Shown one piece after another: positions 10,402 through 18,009 of a stretch of 64,000 nt of DNA. The position numbers were made by a program, and so were the translations under genes. The stretch's first letter is position 1. Every line of letters begins with the position of its first letter. The notes beneath the pieces are model-generated. The model was not told the origin of the DNA. It saw nothing but the letters and a program-made list of their open reading frames with translations, and searched no databases. Source of the DNA: Microbacterium sp. XT11 (lineage in GTDB: Bacteria; Actinomycetota; Actinomycetes; Actinomycetales; Microbacteriaceae); NCBI RefSeq assembly GCF_001513675.1, contig NZ_CP013859.1:3287081-3351080 (forward strand). The letters are read 5' to 3'.

Positions 10402-10490
10402 CGTCAGTTTGTCGGGAGCGGCGCCCCGGATCCCGGCGTGTCGGACCAGATCCTCCCGACAAACCGCCAACCTCCCGACAAAACGCACGC
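10402..10490 (-). repeat. right 89-bp inverted repeat (REP-like) flanking the DUF559 gene
   Basis: The opposite-orientation copy of 9352-9440. It forms a perfect 12-bp stem, GTTTGTCGGGAG (10407-10418) with CTCCCGACAAAC (10453-10464), with the conserved GGCGTGTCG (10435-10443) in the loop. A further CTCCCGACAAA lies at 10472-10482. Relative to the left copy, one stem pair changes from C-G to T-A, keeping the stem paired. Confidence 0.88.
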
Positions 10491-10535
10491 GGATGCCGGG
10501 CCGGAACGGGACAGGCCGCGCCGAAACCGGCCGTC

Positions 10536-12083
10536 TCAGTAGCCGGCGAAGGCGTCCGTGGTGAGGCTGCGTGCCTTCTGCAGCGCCGGGGCGAGGTCGG
10601 CGATGAGCCGCGGCGGCCCCGAGATGAAGGCGTGCCTCGTGCCGATGTCGGGAACCACGCGCTCGAGTCCGGCGGCGTCCAGTCGTGTCCCGCCAGCCCA
10701 CATCCAGTGCGCGGGCAGATCGGCCGGCTCGTCGCGCGTGAACACCACGACGCGCGCCCCGGTGGCTGCGAGCTCTTCGCGGAAGGCCAGCTCCGCCGCC
10801 TCCGACGCGACGTACACGAGCACCACGTCGCGCTTCTCGCCCGTGAGCTGCAGCTGACGCAGCTGCGACACGAACGGCGTGACACCGATGCCCGCGGCGA
10901 CCATGAGCACCGGGGCGTCACCGCGCGGCAGCACGAAGTCGCCCCAGGTCCCCGTGACGGCGAGCGTCGCCCCCGGCTCTGCGGCCGCCAGCGCCCTCTT
11001 GTAGCTCGACGGATGCTTCTGGTCGCCGTCCTTGTAGGCGATGCGAAGCGTCGGCAGGTCGGCCGGCGCCGACACGATGCTGAACTCGCGACGCGTGCCG
11101 CGTGCGTCGGGACGCCGATGCGGCACGTCGAGCTCGAGGTACTGCCCCGGGAGGAACGACAGGCGCCCCTTGGTGCGGAACGTCAGCTCCTGTGCTGTCG
11201 GCGTGACGAACTGCCGTCCCACGAGTGTCAGCCTGACCGATCCGCGCAGCGCGAAGGCGAACGCGAGCAGGTTGCCGATCAGCAGAGCCCGCTCCTGGCC
11301 GAGGGTGAACGGGCCCACGACGAGGGGCCATCCGGCGAGCACGCCCACCACACCGGCCACCCACAACTGCTGCCAGCGACGCGGCGGCAGGGTGAGCGGC
11401 TCCGACAGCATGAACGCGCCGAGGAACAGGAACGGCGACTGCAGCACCGCGAACGACAGCGCCTGGCCCAGCGAGAAAGGCACGCCCAGCATGGCGCCCT
11501 GCACCAGCTGCCTCACGAGTGTGACCGCGACGGCGACCACGAGGAAGACGAGCACGAGCCGCACCTTCTCGGTGCGCCACAGCACCACGAGTCCGAGCAG
11601 CGCCACGGGGAGGAACAGCGCAGGCGTACCCACCCACCACGCCGAGAACGTGCCGAGCCCGGCGATCGTGACCACGGCGGCCCCGAACGCCGCGGGATTG
11701 AGGATGTGCCGCCCGCGCCAGGCGATGAGGTACTTCGAGACGCTCGCGAGCGCACCCGCCAGCGCGAGGCCTCCCAGCGCCGCGGGCTCGAGCGCCGGCT
11801 GCAGGACGAAGAGCAGGATGAGCGCCGTCACGAGCGACGACTCGACGCGCCACGGCAGCCGGAGCAGCCGCTGGATCAGCGCGTCGGCGACCGAGATCGC
11901 GACCGCGAGCACGGCGAACGACACGACGAGCGCGAGCGGAGACGGCGAGACGAGCCCGAAGAACGACAGCACGAACGCGATCGCGGCGAGCGCCAGCAGC
12001 GCGAACAGCACGAGCCGGTACATCGAGATCGCCCCGAGCAGGGCGAGCACCCGCTGCCGCAGGGCTGTGAATGACGTGAACAC
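10536..12083 (-). CDS. RnfD-like membrane domain fused to FNR-type flavin reductase
   Basis: This 515-residue fusion has about ten hydrophobic helices in residues 1-290, matching NqrB/RnfD-like membrane domains (including the HILNPAAFGAAV segment). A ferredoxin-NADP reductase module follows, with FAD-binding PGQYLELDVP and REFSIVSAP and nucleotide-binding VLMVAAGIGVTPFVSQL. It is the last gene of an operon with ApbE and an FMN-binding lipoprotein. It likely draws electrons from cytosolic NAD(P)H and passes them through the membrane to the covalently flavinylated lipoprotein. The canonical SGAT flavinylation motif of RnfD is not seen in the membrane part. The final acceptor is unknown. Confidence 0.88.
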   Translation of the reverse strand: MFTSFTALRQRVLALLGAISMYRLVLFALLALAAIAFVLSFFGLVSPSPLALVVSFAVLAVAISVADALIQRLLRLPWRVESSLVTALILLFVLQPALEPAALGGLALAGALASVSKYLIAWRGRHILNPAAFGAAVVTIAGLGTFSAWWVGTPALFLPVALLGLVVLWRTEKVRLVLVFLVVAVAVTLVRQLVQGAMLGVPFSLGQALSFAVLQSPFLFLGAFMLSEPLTLPPRRWQQLWVAGVVGVLAGWPLVVGPFTLGQERALLIGNLLAFAFALRGSVRLTLVGRQFVTPTAQELTFRTKGRLSFLPGQYLELDVPHRRPDARGTRREFSIVSAPADLPTLRIAYKDGDQKHPSSYKRALAAAEPGATLAVTGTWGDFVLPRGDAPVLMVAAGIGVTPFVSQLRQLQLTGEKRDVVLVYVASEAAELAFREELAATGARVVVFTRDEPADLPAHWMWAGGTRLDAAGLERVVPDIGTRHAFISGPPRLIADLAPALQKARSLTTDAFAGY

Positions 12084-12088
12084 GATGA

Positions 12089-12964
12089 CTACTCTTCCGC
12101 ACGATGGTGTGCCCGGGGTCGGGCGAAGAACAACTCAGCCGTGCAGCCGGGCGACGACTCCGCCCTGCCGTCCGTGCTCATGCGCACCCACTCCACGCCC
12201 CATCGCTCGGCGAGCGCCGGCCCTCCGTCGAAGAAGAGCGCCGTGGCCACGGCATCCGCGGTCATCGCATCGGGCGCGATCGCCCAGGTCGCGGCCCAGG
12301 TGCGCACGGGATCCCCGCTGCGGGCGTCGAGGACGTGGTGCAGTCCGTCGCCCCATGCACGCCGGTTGATCGCGGAGGCGCACAGGGCCGCGTCCTCGAG
12401 CGTCACCACTCCGATCGCCGCGGACGGATCGTACGGATGCTCGAGCCCGATGCGCACCGCACCGCCTCGTACCCGGATGTCGCCGCCGGCGTCGACGACG
12501 AGGTCGCCCGGCACGTCGCGCAGCCGCGCGACGACGAGGTCGACGAGCCGCCCCTTCCCCAGGGCGCCGATATCGAGGAGCGACGGCACGGATGCCGTGA
12601 CCGCACCGTCGGCCCACGTGACCCTGGTCATCCAGTCCGAGGGCGCAGCGACCGGCTCCCCCGGCACGAGCGAATAGGACGCGTCGTAGCCCAGCGCCTC
12701 CAGGCTCTGCGCGACGAGCGGGTTCACGGCACCGCCGGTGGCTGCCGAGAGCGCGCGGAACGCGTCGAGCATCGGAGCCGCGTCGGCGGACAGCATCCGC
12801 CCGCCCTCGCGCCCGAGCCTCGTCACCGCCGAGTCGTCACGGAAGCGCGACCACTCGCGGTCGAACCGCGCGATCTCGGCCTGCACCGCGTCACGGTCAT
12901 CGTCGGTGAGCGCACCCTCGATCTCCCACCCCGTGCCGATCGCGTCGAAACGCCAGACGGTCAT
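12089..12964 (-). CDS. apbE: FAD:protein FMN transferase (ApbE family)
   Basis: This 291-residue ApbE-family enzyme attaches FMN covalently to a Thr/Ser of target proteins using FAD. Recognisable elements are LDIGALGKGRLVD, the Mg/FAD site VVDAGGDIRV, HHVLDARSGDPV, and MTADAVATALF. It starts MTVWRFDAIG with no signal peptide or lipobox, unlike many ApbE proteins that act outside the membrane. The FMN-binding partner encoded just upstream is a predicted lipoprotein. It lies 5 bp before the reductase gene, clearly in one operon. Confidence 0.93.
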   Translation of the reverse strand: MTVWRFDAIGTGWEIEGALTDDDRDAVQAEIARFDREWSRFRDDSAVTRLGREGGRMLSADAAPMLDAFRALSAATGGAVNPLVAQSLEALGYDASYSLVPGEPVAAPSDWMTRVTWADGAVTASVPSLLDIGALGKGRLVDLVVARLRDVPGDLVVDAGGDIRVRGGAVRIGLEHPYDPSAAIGVVTLEDAALCASAINRRAWGDGLHHVLDARSGDPVRTWAATWAIAPDAMTADAVATALFFDGGPALAERWGVEWVRMSTDGRAESSPGCTAELFFARPRAHHRAEE

Positions 12965-12978
12965 GGCGGGTCAGGCGC

Positions 12979-13455
12979 CTAGGAGGCCGCCTGCTCCTTG
13001 ATCGATGCAAGCGCCTCGTTGAACCCTCCGCTCGTCAGCGACGACCCGGCCACCCTGCTGACGTTGATCTCGTCGAGGCTCTTGCCGACGACCTCGTCGG
13101 TGATCCCGCCGATGAACTTGGCCTGGTACTCCTCGGTCTCCCTCGCCTGCGGGTCGCCCGTGACCTCGACGTCCGTCACGACGCCGTCGGCGATCGTCAA
13201 CGTCACCGAGATCGACTCGATGGTCTCCGGCGTCTGGTACGAGCCGTCGGCCGTGTACGTGCCGTCCTCGTACGTGCCGCTGGAGCCGGAGCCGGACCCG
13301 TTCGCGGAGCCGGACGTGCTCGTCGAGCCGGAGCCGCCCGTCGAGGAGTCCTCGGCGTCAGCCGCGCCGGAGCATCCGGCGAGGACGAGCATCCCGGCGA
13401 AGCCGGCGAGAGCGGCGCCCGTGCGGATGGATGTCGGAACTGTCGTGCGGATCAT
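12979..13455 (-). CDS. FMN-binding domain lipoprotein
   Basis: The ATG at 13455 is preferred because GGGAGGA lies 6 bp upstream; an earlier in-frame start would spoil the signal peptide. The 158-residue product has a Sec signal with lipobox LAGC, a Ser/Gly-rich tether (about 30-60) and an FMN_bind domain (DGVVTDVEVTGDPQ...). The usual flavinylation sequence SGATxT appears as AGSSLT (in VAGSSLTSGGF). The acceptor Thr position is kept while Ala and Thr before it are replaced. First gene of the ApbE/RnfD-like operon; likely the outer-face electron carrier. Confidence 0.88.
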   Translation of the reverse strand: MIRTTVPTSIRTGAALAGFAGMLVLAGCSGAADAEDSSTGGSGSTSTSGSANGSGSGSSGTYEDGTYTADGSYQTPETIESISVTLTIADGVVTDVEVTGDPQARETEEYQAKFIGGITDEVVGKSLDEINVSRVAGSSLTSGGFNEALASIKEQAAS

Positions 13456-13552
13456 GATGGTCCTCCCGGCCGGCTGCGTCTCGGCTGAGTGCCGATGCAT
13501 TCGACCGTATGCATCCGTCCTATGGACGGGCTGTGCCGTTCCCGTGCGGATG

Positions 13553-14587
13553 CTACGCGTCGCCGCCGAACATGCTCGTGACCGAGCCGTCCTCGAACAC
13601 CTCGTGGATGGCTCGCGCGAGCAACGGCGCGATGGGGAGGACGGTGAGCTTGTCCCAGCGGCGCGACGCGGTGAGCGGGATCGTGTCGGTGACGACGACC
13701 TCGTCGATCGCCGAGTCCTGCAGGCGGTCGGATGCCGGGTCGCTGAAGATCGCGTGCGTCGCTGCCACGATCACACGGTGCGCGCCGTTGGCCTTCAGCG
13801 CCTGGGCCGCCTTGACGATGGTGCCGCCGGTGTCGATCATGTCGTCGACGAGGAGGCACGTGCGGCCCTCGACGGTGCCGACGATCTCGTGCACCGAGAC
13901 CTGGTTGGCCACCCTCGGGTCTCGGCGCTTGTGGATGATGGCCAGCGGGGCGCCGAGGCTGTCGGACCAGGTGTCGGCGACGCGCACCCGGCCCATGTCG
14001 GGCGACACGACGGTGAGGATCTCACGGTCCTCGGGGCTGAGCGTGCGCTCGAAGTGGTCGAGCAGCACCGGCTTGGCGAAGAGGTGGTCGACCGGGCCGT
14101 CGAAGAAGCCCTGGATCTGCGCGGCATGGAGGTCGACGCTCATCACGCGGTCGGCGCCCGCGGTCTTCAGCAGGTCGGCGACGAGGCGGGCGCTGATCGG
14201 CTCGCGGCCGCGGCCCTTCTTGTCCTGTCGGGAGTAGGGGTAGTACGGGGCGACGACCGTGATGCGCTTGGCCGAGGCGCGCTTGGCGGCGTCGATCATG
14301 ATGAGCGTCTCCATGAGCCACTCGTTGACCGGCTCGCCGAACGTCTGCACGAGGAAGAGATCGCAGCCGCGGATCGAGACCTCGAAGCGCGCGTAGATCT
14401 CGCCCGACGCGAAGGTGCGGTGCTCGACCGGTGCGATCTCGGTGCCCAGCGACGCGGCGACGGCGGCCGTCAGTTCGGGGTGCGAGCGACCGCCGGCGAT
14501 GACCAGCCGCTTCTTGGTCTTGGCGACGAGCCCGGGGGCCACGTCATTGTCGCGATCCAGATCGACCGTCTTCTTCTTGCGCGCCAT
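13553..14587 (-). CDS. prs: ribose-phosphate pyrophosphokinase
   Basis: PRPP synthetase makes phosphoribosyl pyrophosphate from ribose 5-phosphate and ATP for nucleotide, histidine and tryptophan synthesis. The start at 14587 (MARKKKTVDL) gives 344 residues. Visible motifs are the flexible-loop/ATP region YYPYSRQDKK, the metal-site SVDLHAAQIQGFFD and the PRPP-binding LLVDDMIDTGGTI. It starts 7 bp after the glmU stop, reproducing the conserved actinobacterial glmU-prs pair. A weak hairpin (CCGTCC-TAT-GGACGG) lies just beyond its end near 13516-13530. Confidence 0.98.
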   Translation of the reverse strand: MARKKKTVDLDRDNDVAPGLVAKTKKRLVIAGGRSHPELTAAVAASLGTEIAPVEHRTFASGEIYARFEVSIRGCDLFLVQTFGEPVNEWLMETLIMIDAAKRASAKRITVVAPYYPYSRQDKKGRGREPISARLVADLLKTAGADRVMSVDLHAAQIQGFFDGPVDHLFAKPVLLDHFERTLSPEDREILTVVSPDMGRVRVADTWSDSLGAPLAIIHKRRDPRVANQVSVHEIVGTVEGRTCLLVDDMIDTGGTIVKAAQALKANGAHRVIVAATHAIFSDPASDRLQDSAIDEVVVTDTIPLTASRRWDKLTVLPIAPLLARAIHEVFEDGSVTSMFGGDA

Positions 14588-14594
14588 TCGTGCC

Positions 14595-16025
14595 CTACTC
14601 CGCCACTCGGGCCCGTGCTGCGGCATCCGCAGCTCCCGTGCCTGCCCTGTTCTTCTCGACCCAGCCCTCGATGTTGCGCTGGGGCGCGACGCTCATGGCC
14701 AGTGCACCGGCCGGCACGTCCTTGCGGACGACGGCACCGGCACCCGTCTTGGCGCCAGCACCCAGCCTAACGGGCGCGACGAGGGTCGTGTGCGACCCGG
14801 TGTGCACCTCGTCCTCGACGATCGTGCGGTGCTTGTTCACGTCGTCGTAGTTGGCGGTGATGGTGCTCGCGCCCAGATTCACGCCGCGTCCGATCGTCGC
14901 GTCGCCGACGTAGGACAGGTGCGGCACCTTGCTCCCCTCGCCGATCTCGGCGTTCTTCGTCTCGACGTAGGCGCCGATCTTGCCCGAGGCGCCGAGCACG
15001 GTGCCGGGGCGCAGGAACGAGAAGGGGCCGACCGTCGCGTTGGCCCCGATCACCGCGAGCGTCGCGTCGGTACGGCGCACCACGGCATCTTCGCCCACCT
15101 CGCAGTCGACGAGGGTGGTGTCGGGGCCGATGACCGCTCCGGACTCGACGACCGTCGCGCGGAGGATCTGCGTGTGCGGCAGGATCGTCACGTCGGCGGC
15201 CAGCTTCACGTCGTCGTCGATCCAGGTGGTGGCGGGGTCGACGACCGTGACGCCCTCGAGCTGCCAACGGCGCACGATGCGCGCGTTGAGGATGCGGCCG
15301 ACCTCCGCCAGCTGAGCCCGATCATTCACGCCGTAGGTGACGGTGACGTCGGAGACGACGGATGCCGCGACCCGCTCGCCATCGCGCCGCAGCAGGCCGG
15401 GGACGTCGGTGAGGTACATCTCGCCCTGCGCGTTGTCCACGCCGACCGCCGGCAGGTACCGGCGCAGCACGGCCGCACGGAACACGTACATGCCGGCGTT
15501 GATCTCGCGCACGGCCGCCTCGTCGTCGTCGGCGTCCTTCTGCTCGACGATGCGGTCGACTCCCCCGTCGGCGTCGCGGATGACGCGACCGTAACCGGTC
15601 GGATCGTCGACCACGGCCGTCATGAGCGTCGCCGCCGCCTCGGCCTGGCGGTGCGCGGCGAGGAATTCGCGGAGCGTCGCCTCGTCGGCCAGCGGGCAGT
15701 CGCCGGAGAGCACCAGCACGTCTCCGTCGAAGTCCTCGGGAAGCGCCTCGACCGCCACCTGCACCGCGCGCCCCGTGCCCGGCACGTCGTCCTGGTCGAC
15801 GAAGACGGCGTCGGGGTAGTCCGCGCTGAGGGCCGTGACGACCTGGTCGCGCTCGTGACGGACGACGACCTCGACGTGATCGGCGTCGAGCCTGGCGGCG
15901 GTGGTGAGCACGTGGCCGACCAGCGGGCGACCGGCGATCGGGTGGAGCACCTTCGGCAGCCGCGACTTCATGCGCGTGCCCTGGCCTGCGGCGAGGATGA
16001 TGATGGCGAGGTTGTTCCCGGTCAT
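14595..16025 (-). CDS. glmU: bifunctional UDP-GlcNAc pyrophosphorylase / GlcN-1-P acetyltransferase
   Basis: GlmU acetylates glucosamine 1-phosphate and uridylylates the product to UDP-GlcNAc for peptidoglycan. The N-terminal pyrophosphorylase domain opens with IIILAAGQGTRMKSRLPKVL. The C-terminal about 220 residues are left-handed beta-helix hexapeptide repeats (for example VEVGRILNARIVRRWQLEGV onward) ending with LGASTITANYDDVNKHRT. The length of 476 residues is typical. The only sensible start is the ATG at 16025, one base after the 3' end of tRNA-Gln. Its Shine-Dalgarno GGCGGAG is therefore the tRNA acceptor strand. Confidence 0.97.
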   Translation of the reverse strand: MTGNNLAIIILAAGQGTRMKSRLPKVLHPIAGRPLVGHVLTTAARLDADHVEVVVRHERDQVVTALSADYPDAVFVDQDDVPGTGRAVQVAVEALPEDFDGDVLVLSGDCPLADEATLREFLAAHRQAEAAATLMTAVVDDPTGYGRVIRDADGGVDRIVEQKDADDDEAAVREINAGMYVFRAAVLRRYLPAVGVDNAQGEMYLTDVPGLLRRDGERVAASVVSDVTVTYGVNDRAQLAEVGRILNARIVRRWQLEGVTVVDPATTWIDDDVKLAADVTILPHTQILRATVVESGAVIGPDTTLVDCEVGEDAVVRRTDATLAVIGANATVGPFSFLRPGTVLGASGKIGAYVETKNAEIGEGSKVPHLSYVGDATIGRGVNLGASTITANYDDVNKHRTIVEDEVHTGSHTTLVAPVRLGAGAKTGAGAVVRKDVPAGALAMSVAPQRNIEGWVEKNRAGTGAADAAARARVAE

Positions 16026-16026
16026 G

Positions 16027-16098
16027 CTCCGCCGCCAGGACTCGAACCTAGACCTCACAGCTCCAAAGGCTGTCGTGCTGCCATTACACCACGGCGGA
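16027..16098 (-). tRNA. tRNA-Gln (anticodon TTG)
   Basis: A complete 72-base cloverleaf on the minus strand. The acceptor TCCGCCG pairs with CGGCGGA; the D stem is GTGT/GCAC; the anticodon stem ACAGC/GCTGT encloses loop CTTTGGA with anticodon TTG. The T arm is CTAGG-TTCGAGT-CCTGG, and the discriminator is G. CCA is not encoded. The glmU ATG begins one base past the discriminator. Confidence 0.96.
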
Positions 16099-16172
16099 CC
16101 GCGGCATCCGGAGGGAAGGCCGCCCGTCAAGTCTGCCACGTCCGCCGCTGTGCATCCGGCGATAATGGACGG

Positions 16173-16667
16173 ATGAGCCAGGCGGATGAGGTCGATCGGA
16201 TCGTCGGGGCGTGGAACGCGCAGCGACCCGACCTCGACTTCTCGCCCCTCGAGGTGCTCTCTCGCATGGATCGACTGACGCGGCTGCTCGACCGGGCCCG
16301 TCGCGACGTCTTCCGCCGCAGCGACCTCGAGCCGTGGGAATGGGACGTCCTCTCGGCGCTCCGGCGCGCCGGCGCGCCGTTCCAGCTCTCCCCCAAGCAG
16401 CTCCTGCAGCAGACCCTGGTGTCGAGCGGCACCATGACCAACCGCATCGACAGGCTCGTCGGACGCCGGTTCGTGCGCAGGGAGGCCGATCCCGGTGACG
16501 GCCGCAGCGTGCTCGTGACGCTCACCGACGACGGGAGGATCAGGGTGGATGCCGCCATCACCCGGCTCGTCGATGTGGAGGCAGACCTCCTGCAGGCGTT
16601 GTCGCGCAGCGACCGCGACCGTCTGGCCGGGCTGCTGCGCAAGCTCAGCCTCAGCTTCGACGCCTGA
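16173..16667 (+). CDS. MarR-family transcriptional regulator
   Basis: This 164-residue winged-helix regulator has a helical dimerisation N-terminus (LEVLSRMDRLTRLLDRARRD) and the recognition region VSSGTMTNRIDRLV. The wing follows, with the characteristic ADPGDGRSVLVTLTDDG. MarR proteins repress efflux or stress genes and respond to small phenolics or oxidants. It stands alone, divergent from tRNA-Gln/glmU and convergent on the Rrf2 gene 3 bp away, so its target is not evident. Confidence 0.92.
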   Translation: MSQADEVDRIVGAWNAQRPDLDFSPLEVLSRMDRLTRLLDRARRDVFRRSDLEPWEWDVLSALRRAGAPFQLSPKQLLQQTLVSSGTMTNRIDRLVGRRFVRREADPGDGRSVLVTLTDDGRIRVDAAITRLVDVEADLLQALSRSDRDRLAGLLRKLSLSFDA

Positions 16668-16670
16668 CGC

Positions 16671-17135
16671 TCAGCCCAGCAGTCGGCGGTTCTTCTCGAT
16701 CACGGCGTCGGACAGCCCTGCGACGATCTGCGCGAGGGACACGGAGCGCAGCGAGGCCCGCCATGCCTCGTGCGCGTCGCGCATGGCGACCGCGAGCGCG
16801 CACGGCTCGGTGCAGTCCTCCGGGCGTGCTGCGCCGCGGCCCTGCTGCCGGATCTCGCGGCACACGTACGGGTTCCCGCCTCCGTCGACGGCGACCACGA
16901 GGTCGAGCATGCTGATGCGCTGCGGGTCGCGCGCCAGCCGGAACCCGCCGCGCGGTCCCGTGCTCCCGGTGAGGATGCCCGCGCGCACGAGCTTCGCGAG
17001 CTGCTTCGAGAGGTACGGCCCCGGCACGCCGAAGTGCTCGGCGAGCTGTGCGGCCGAGACCGTCGCTCCGTCGGGGAGCTGCGCGATCACGGCGGCCGTA
17101 TGCAGCACCCACTCGGAGGTCTCGGGGAGTTTCAC
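16671..17135 (-). CDS. Rrf2-family transcriptional regulator
   Basis: Starting at GTG 17135 (VKLPETSEWVLH) the protein has 154 residues, the normal Rrf2 length; an ATG at 17159 is possible but would lie in the operator. The N-terminal winged helix includes VPGPYLSKQLAKLVRAGIL and the wing sequence GPRGGFRLA. The C-terminal half has three cysteines (VCREI, EDCTEPC) placed like the ligands of Fe-S Rrf2 sensors such as NsrR/IscR. It diverges from an NAD(P)-binding oxidoreductase across a perfect palindrome, so that gene is the likely target. Confidence 0.92.
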   Translation of the reverse strand: MKLPETSEWVLHTAAVIAQLPDGATVSAAQLAEHFGVPGPYLSKQLAKLVRAGILTGSTGPRGGFRLARDPQRISMLDLVVAVDGGGNPYVCREIRQQGRGAARPEDCTEPCALAVAMRDAHEAWRASLRSVSLAQIVAGLSDAVIEKNRRLLG

Positions 17136-17157
17136 TTGCCCAGTGTATCTGCTCGGC

Positions 17158-17177
17158 ATATTGTGGATACACAATAT
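17158..17177. promoter_or_regulatory. perfect palindrome, likely Rrf2 operator
   Basis: ATATTGTG-GATA-CACAATAT is an A/T-rich perfect inverted repeat in an otherwise GC-rich 80-bp divergent intergenic region between the Rrf2 regulator and the SDR gene. Position and symmetry suit a dimeric repressor site. Confidence 0.7.
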
Positions 17178-17215
17178 CCAGAATAAATCGAGCATCACTC
17201 GCAGAAGGAGCACAC

Positions 17216-17965
17216 ATGCGCATCGCGGTCGCAGGAGGCACGGGACGGATCGGCCGGCTGGTCGTGGCGGAGCTGGAGGGCCAGGGGCACGAAGCCGTGT
17301 CGCTCAGCCGCGGAGAAGGCGTCGATCTGCGCACGGGCACCGGCCTGGCGGAGCGCCTGGCGGGCGCTGACGCCGTGATCGACGCGAGCAACCCTCCCGT
17401 CGAGGACGTCGCCGACGCCGAGGCGACCTTCACCGCGATCACGCGCACGCTCCTCGACGCCGAGCGTGCTGCCGGCGTCGGCCACCACGTCGCGCTCTCG
17501 ATCGCGGCGCTCGACGCGGTGCAGGGCAATCCGCACTACTTCGGCAAGCGCGCGCAGGAACGCGCCGTCCGTGCGGGCGATGTGCCGTTCACGATCGTTC
17601 GCGCGACGCAGTTCCACGACTTCCCCGCCATGATCGGCGAGTGGACCGTCATCGACGGCGAGTCCGTGGTGCCTCCGCTGCTCCTGCAGCCCATCGCCCC
17701 CGCCGACGTCGCCGCCGAACTCGTGGCAGTCGCAGTGGCCTCGCCCCTTCACGGCACGGTGGAGATCGCCGGACCTCGCACGGAGGATGCCGTGGACATG
17801 GCTCGGCGGACCTTCGCAGCACGGGGCGTGGACCGCCCGTTGCGCGCCTCATGGCGCGGTGCAGCGCTCGGCGTGGAGTTCGCGGGCGAGGTTCTCCTCC
17901 CCTCACACGACGCGCGCCTCACGTCCACCCGGTTCGACGACTGGCTGGCTGCAGGCGCGCGCTGA
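17216..17965 (+). CDS. NAD(P)H-binding atypical SDR oxidoreductase
   Basis: This 249-residue member of the NmrA/atypical short-chain dehydrogenase group opens with GGTGRIGRLV (Rossmann glycine motif). The region ALSIAALDAVQGNPHYFGKRAQE carries Tyr and Lys at SDR-like spacing. Relatives bind NAD(P)H and act as quinone reductases or redox sensors. GAAGGAG lies 8 bases before the ATG at 17216. It is divergent from the Rrf2 regulator across a palindrome, implying Rrf2 control, perhaps as a redox or nitrosative-stress response. Confidence 0.88.
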   Translation: MRIAVAGGTGRIGRLVVAELEGQGHEAVSLSRGEGVDLRTGTGLAERLAGADAVIDASNPPVEDVADAEATFTAITRTLLDAERAAGVGHHVALSIAALDAVQGNPHYFGKRAQERAVRAGDVPFTIVRATQFHDFPAMIGEWTVIDGESVVPPLLLQPIAPADVAAELVAVAVASPLHGTVEIAGPRTEDAVDMARRTFAARGVDRPLRASWRGAALGVEFAGEVLLPSHDARLTSTRFDDWLAAGAR

Positions 17966-17973
17966 TGCGAGGC

Positions 17974-18003
17974 GGTGCGGGGCGGCAGCCGTCGCCCCGC
18001 ACC
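17974..18003. terminator. GC-rich hairpin between convergent genes
   Basis: Perfect 11-bp stem GGTGCGGGGCG (17974-17984) with CGCCCCGCACC (17993-18003) and an 8-base loop, between the ends of the SDR and MDR genes. There is no T-run; it likely stops both strands. Confidence 0.65.
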
Positions 18004-18009
18004 GGCCGC

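Larger units (their letters stand above)
9352..10490 (+). mobile_element. putative REP-like unit: nuclease gene bounded by inverted hairpin repeats
   Basis: One winged-helix/DUF559 gene (9513-10349) is enclosed by 89-bp inverted repeats at 9352-9440 and 10402-10490. The layout recalls REPtrons, where a RAYT nuclease gene is flanked by inverted REP palindromes, but the protein here is not a Y1 transposase. No target-site duplication is evident outside the repeats. That the unit moves, or that the nuclease acts on the repeats, is inference. Confidence 0.4.

Noticed and set aside
10402..10490. Right inverted repeat as a simple terminator for the DUF559 gene
   Set aside because: The stem is followed by no T-run, the loop is long, and the same structure with conserved loop sequence occurs upstream of the gene, which a terminator would not explain.
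12104..12982. Long plus-strand open frame opposite apbE
   Set aside because: Composition and lack of motifs mark it as the complement of the real ApbE gene.
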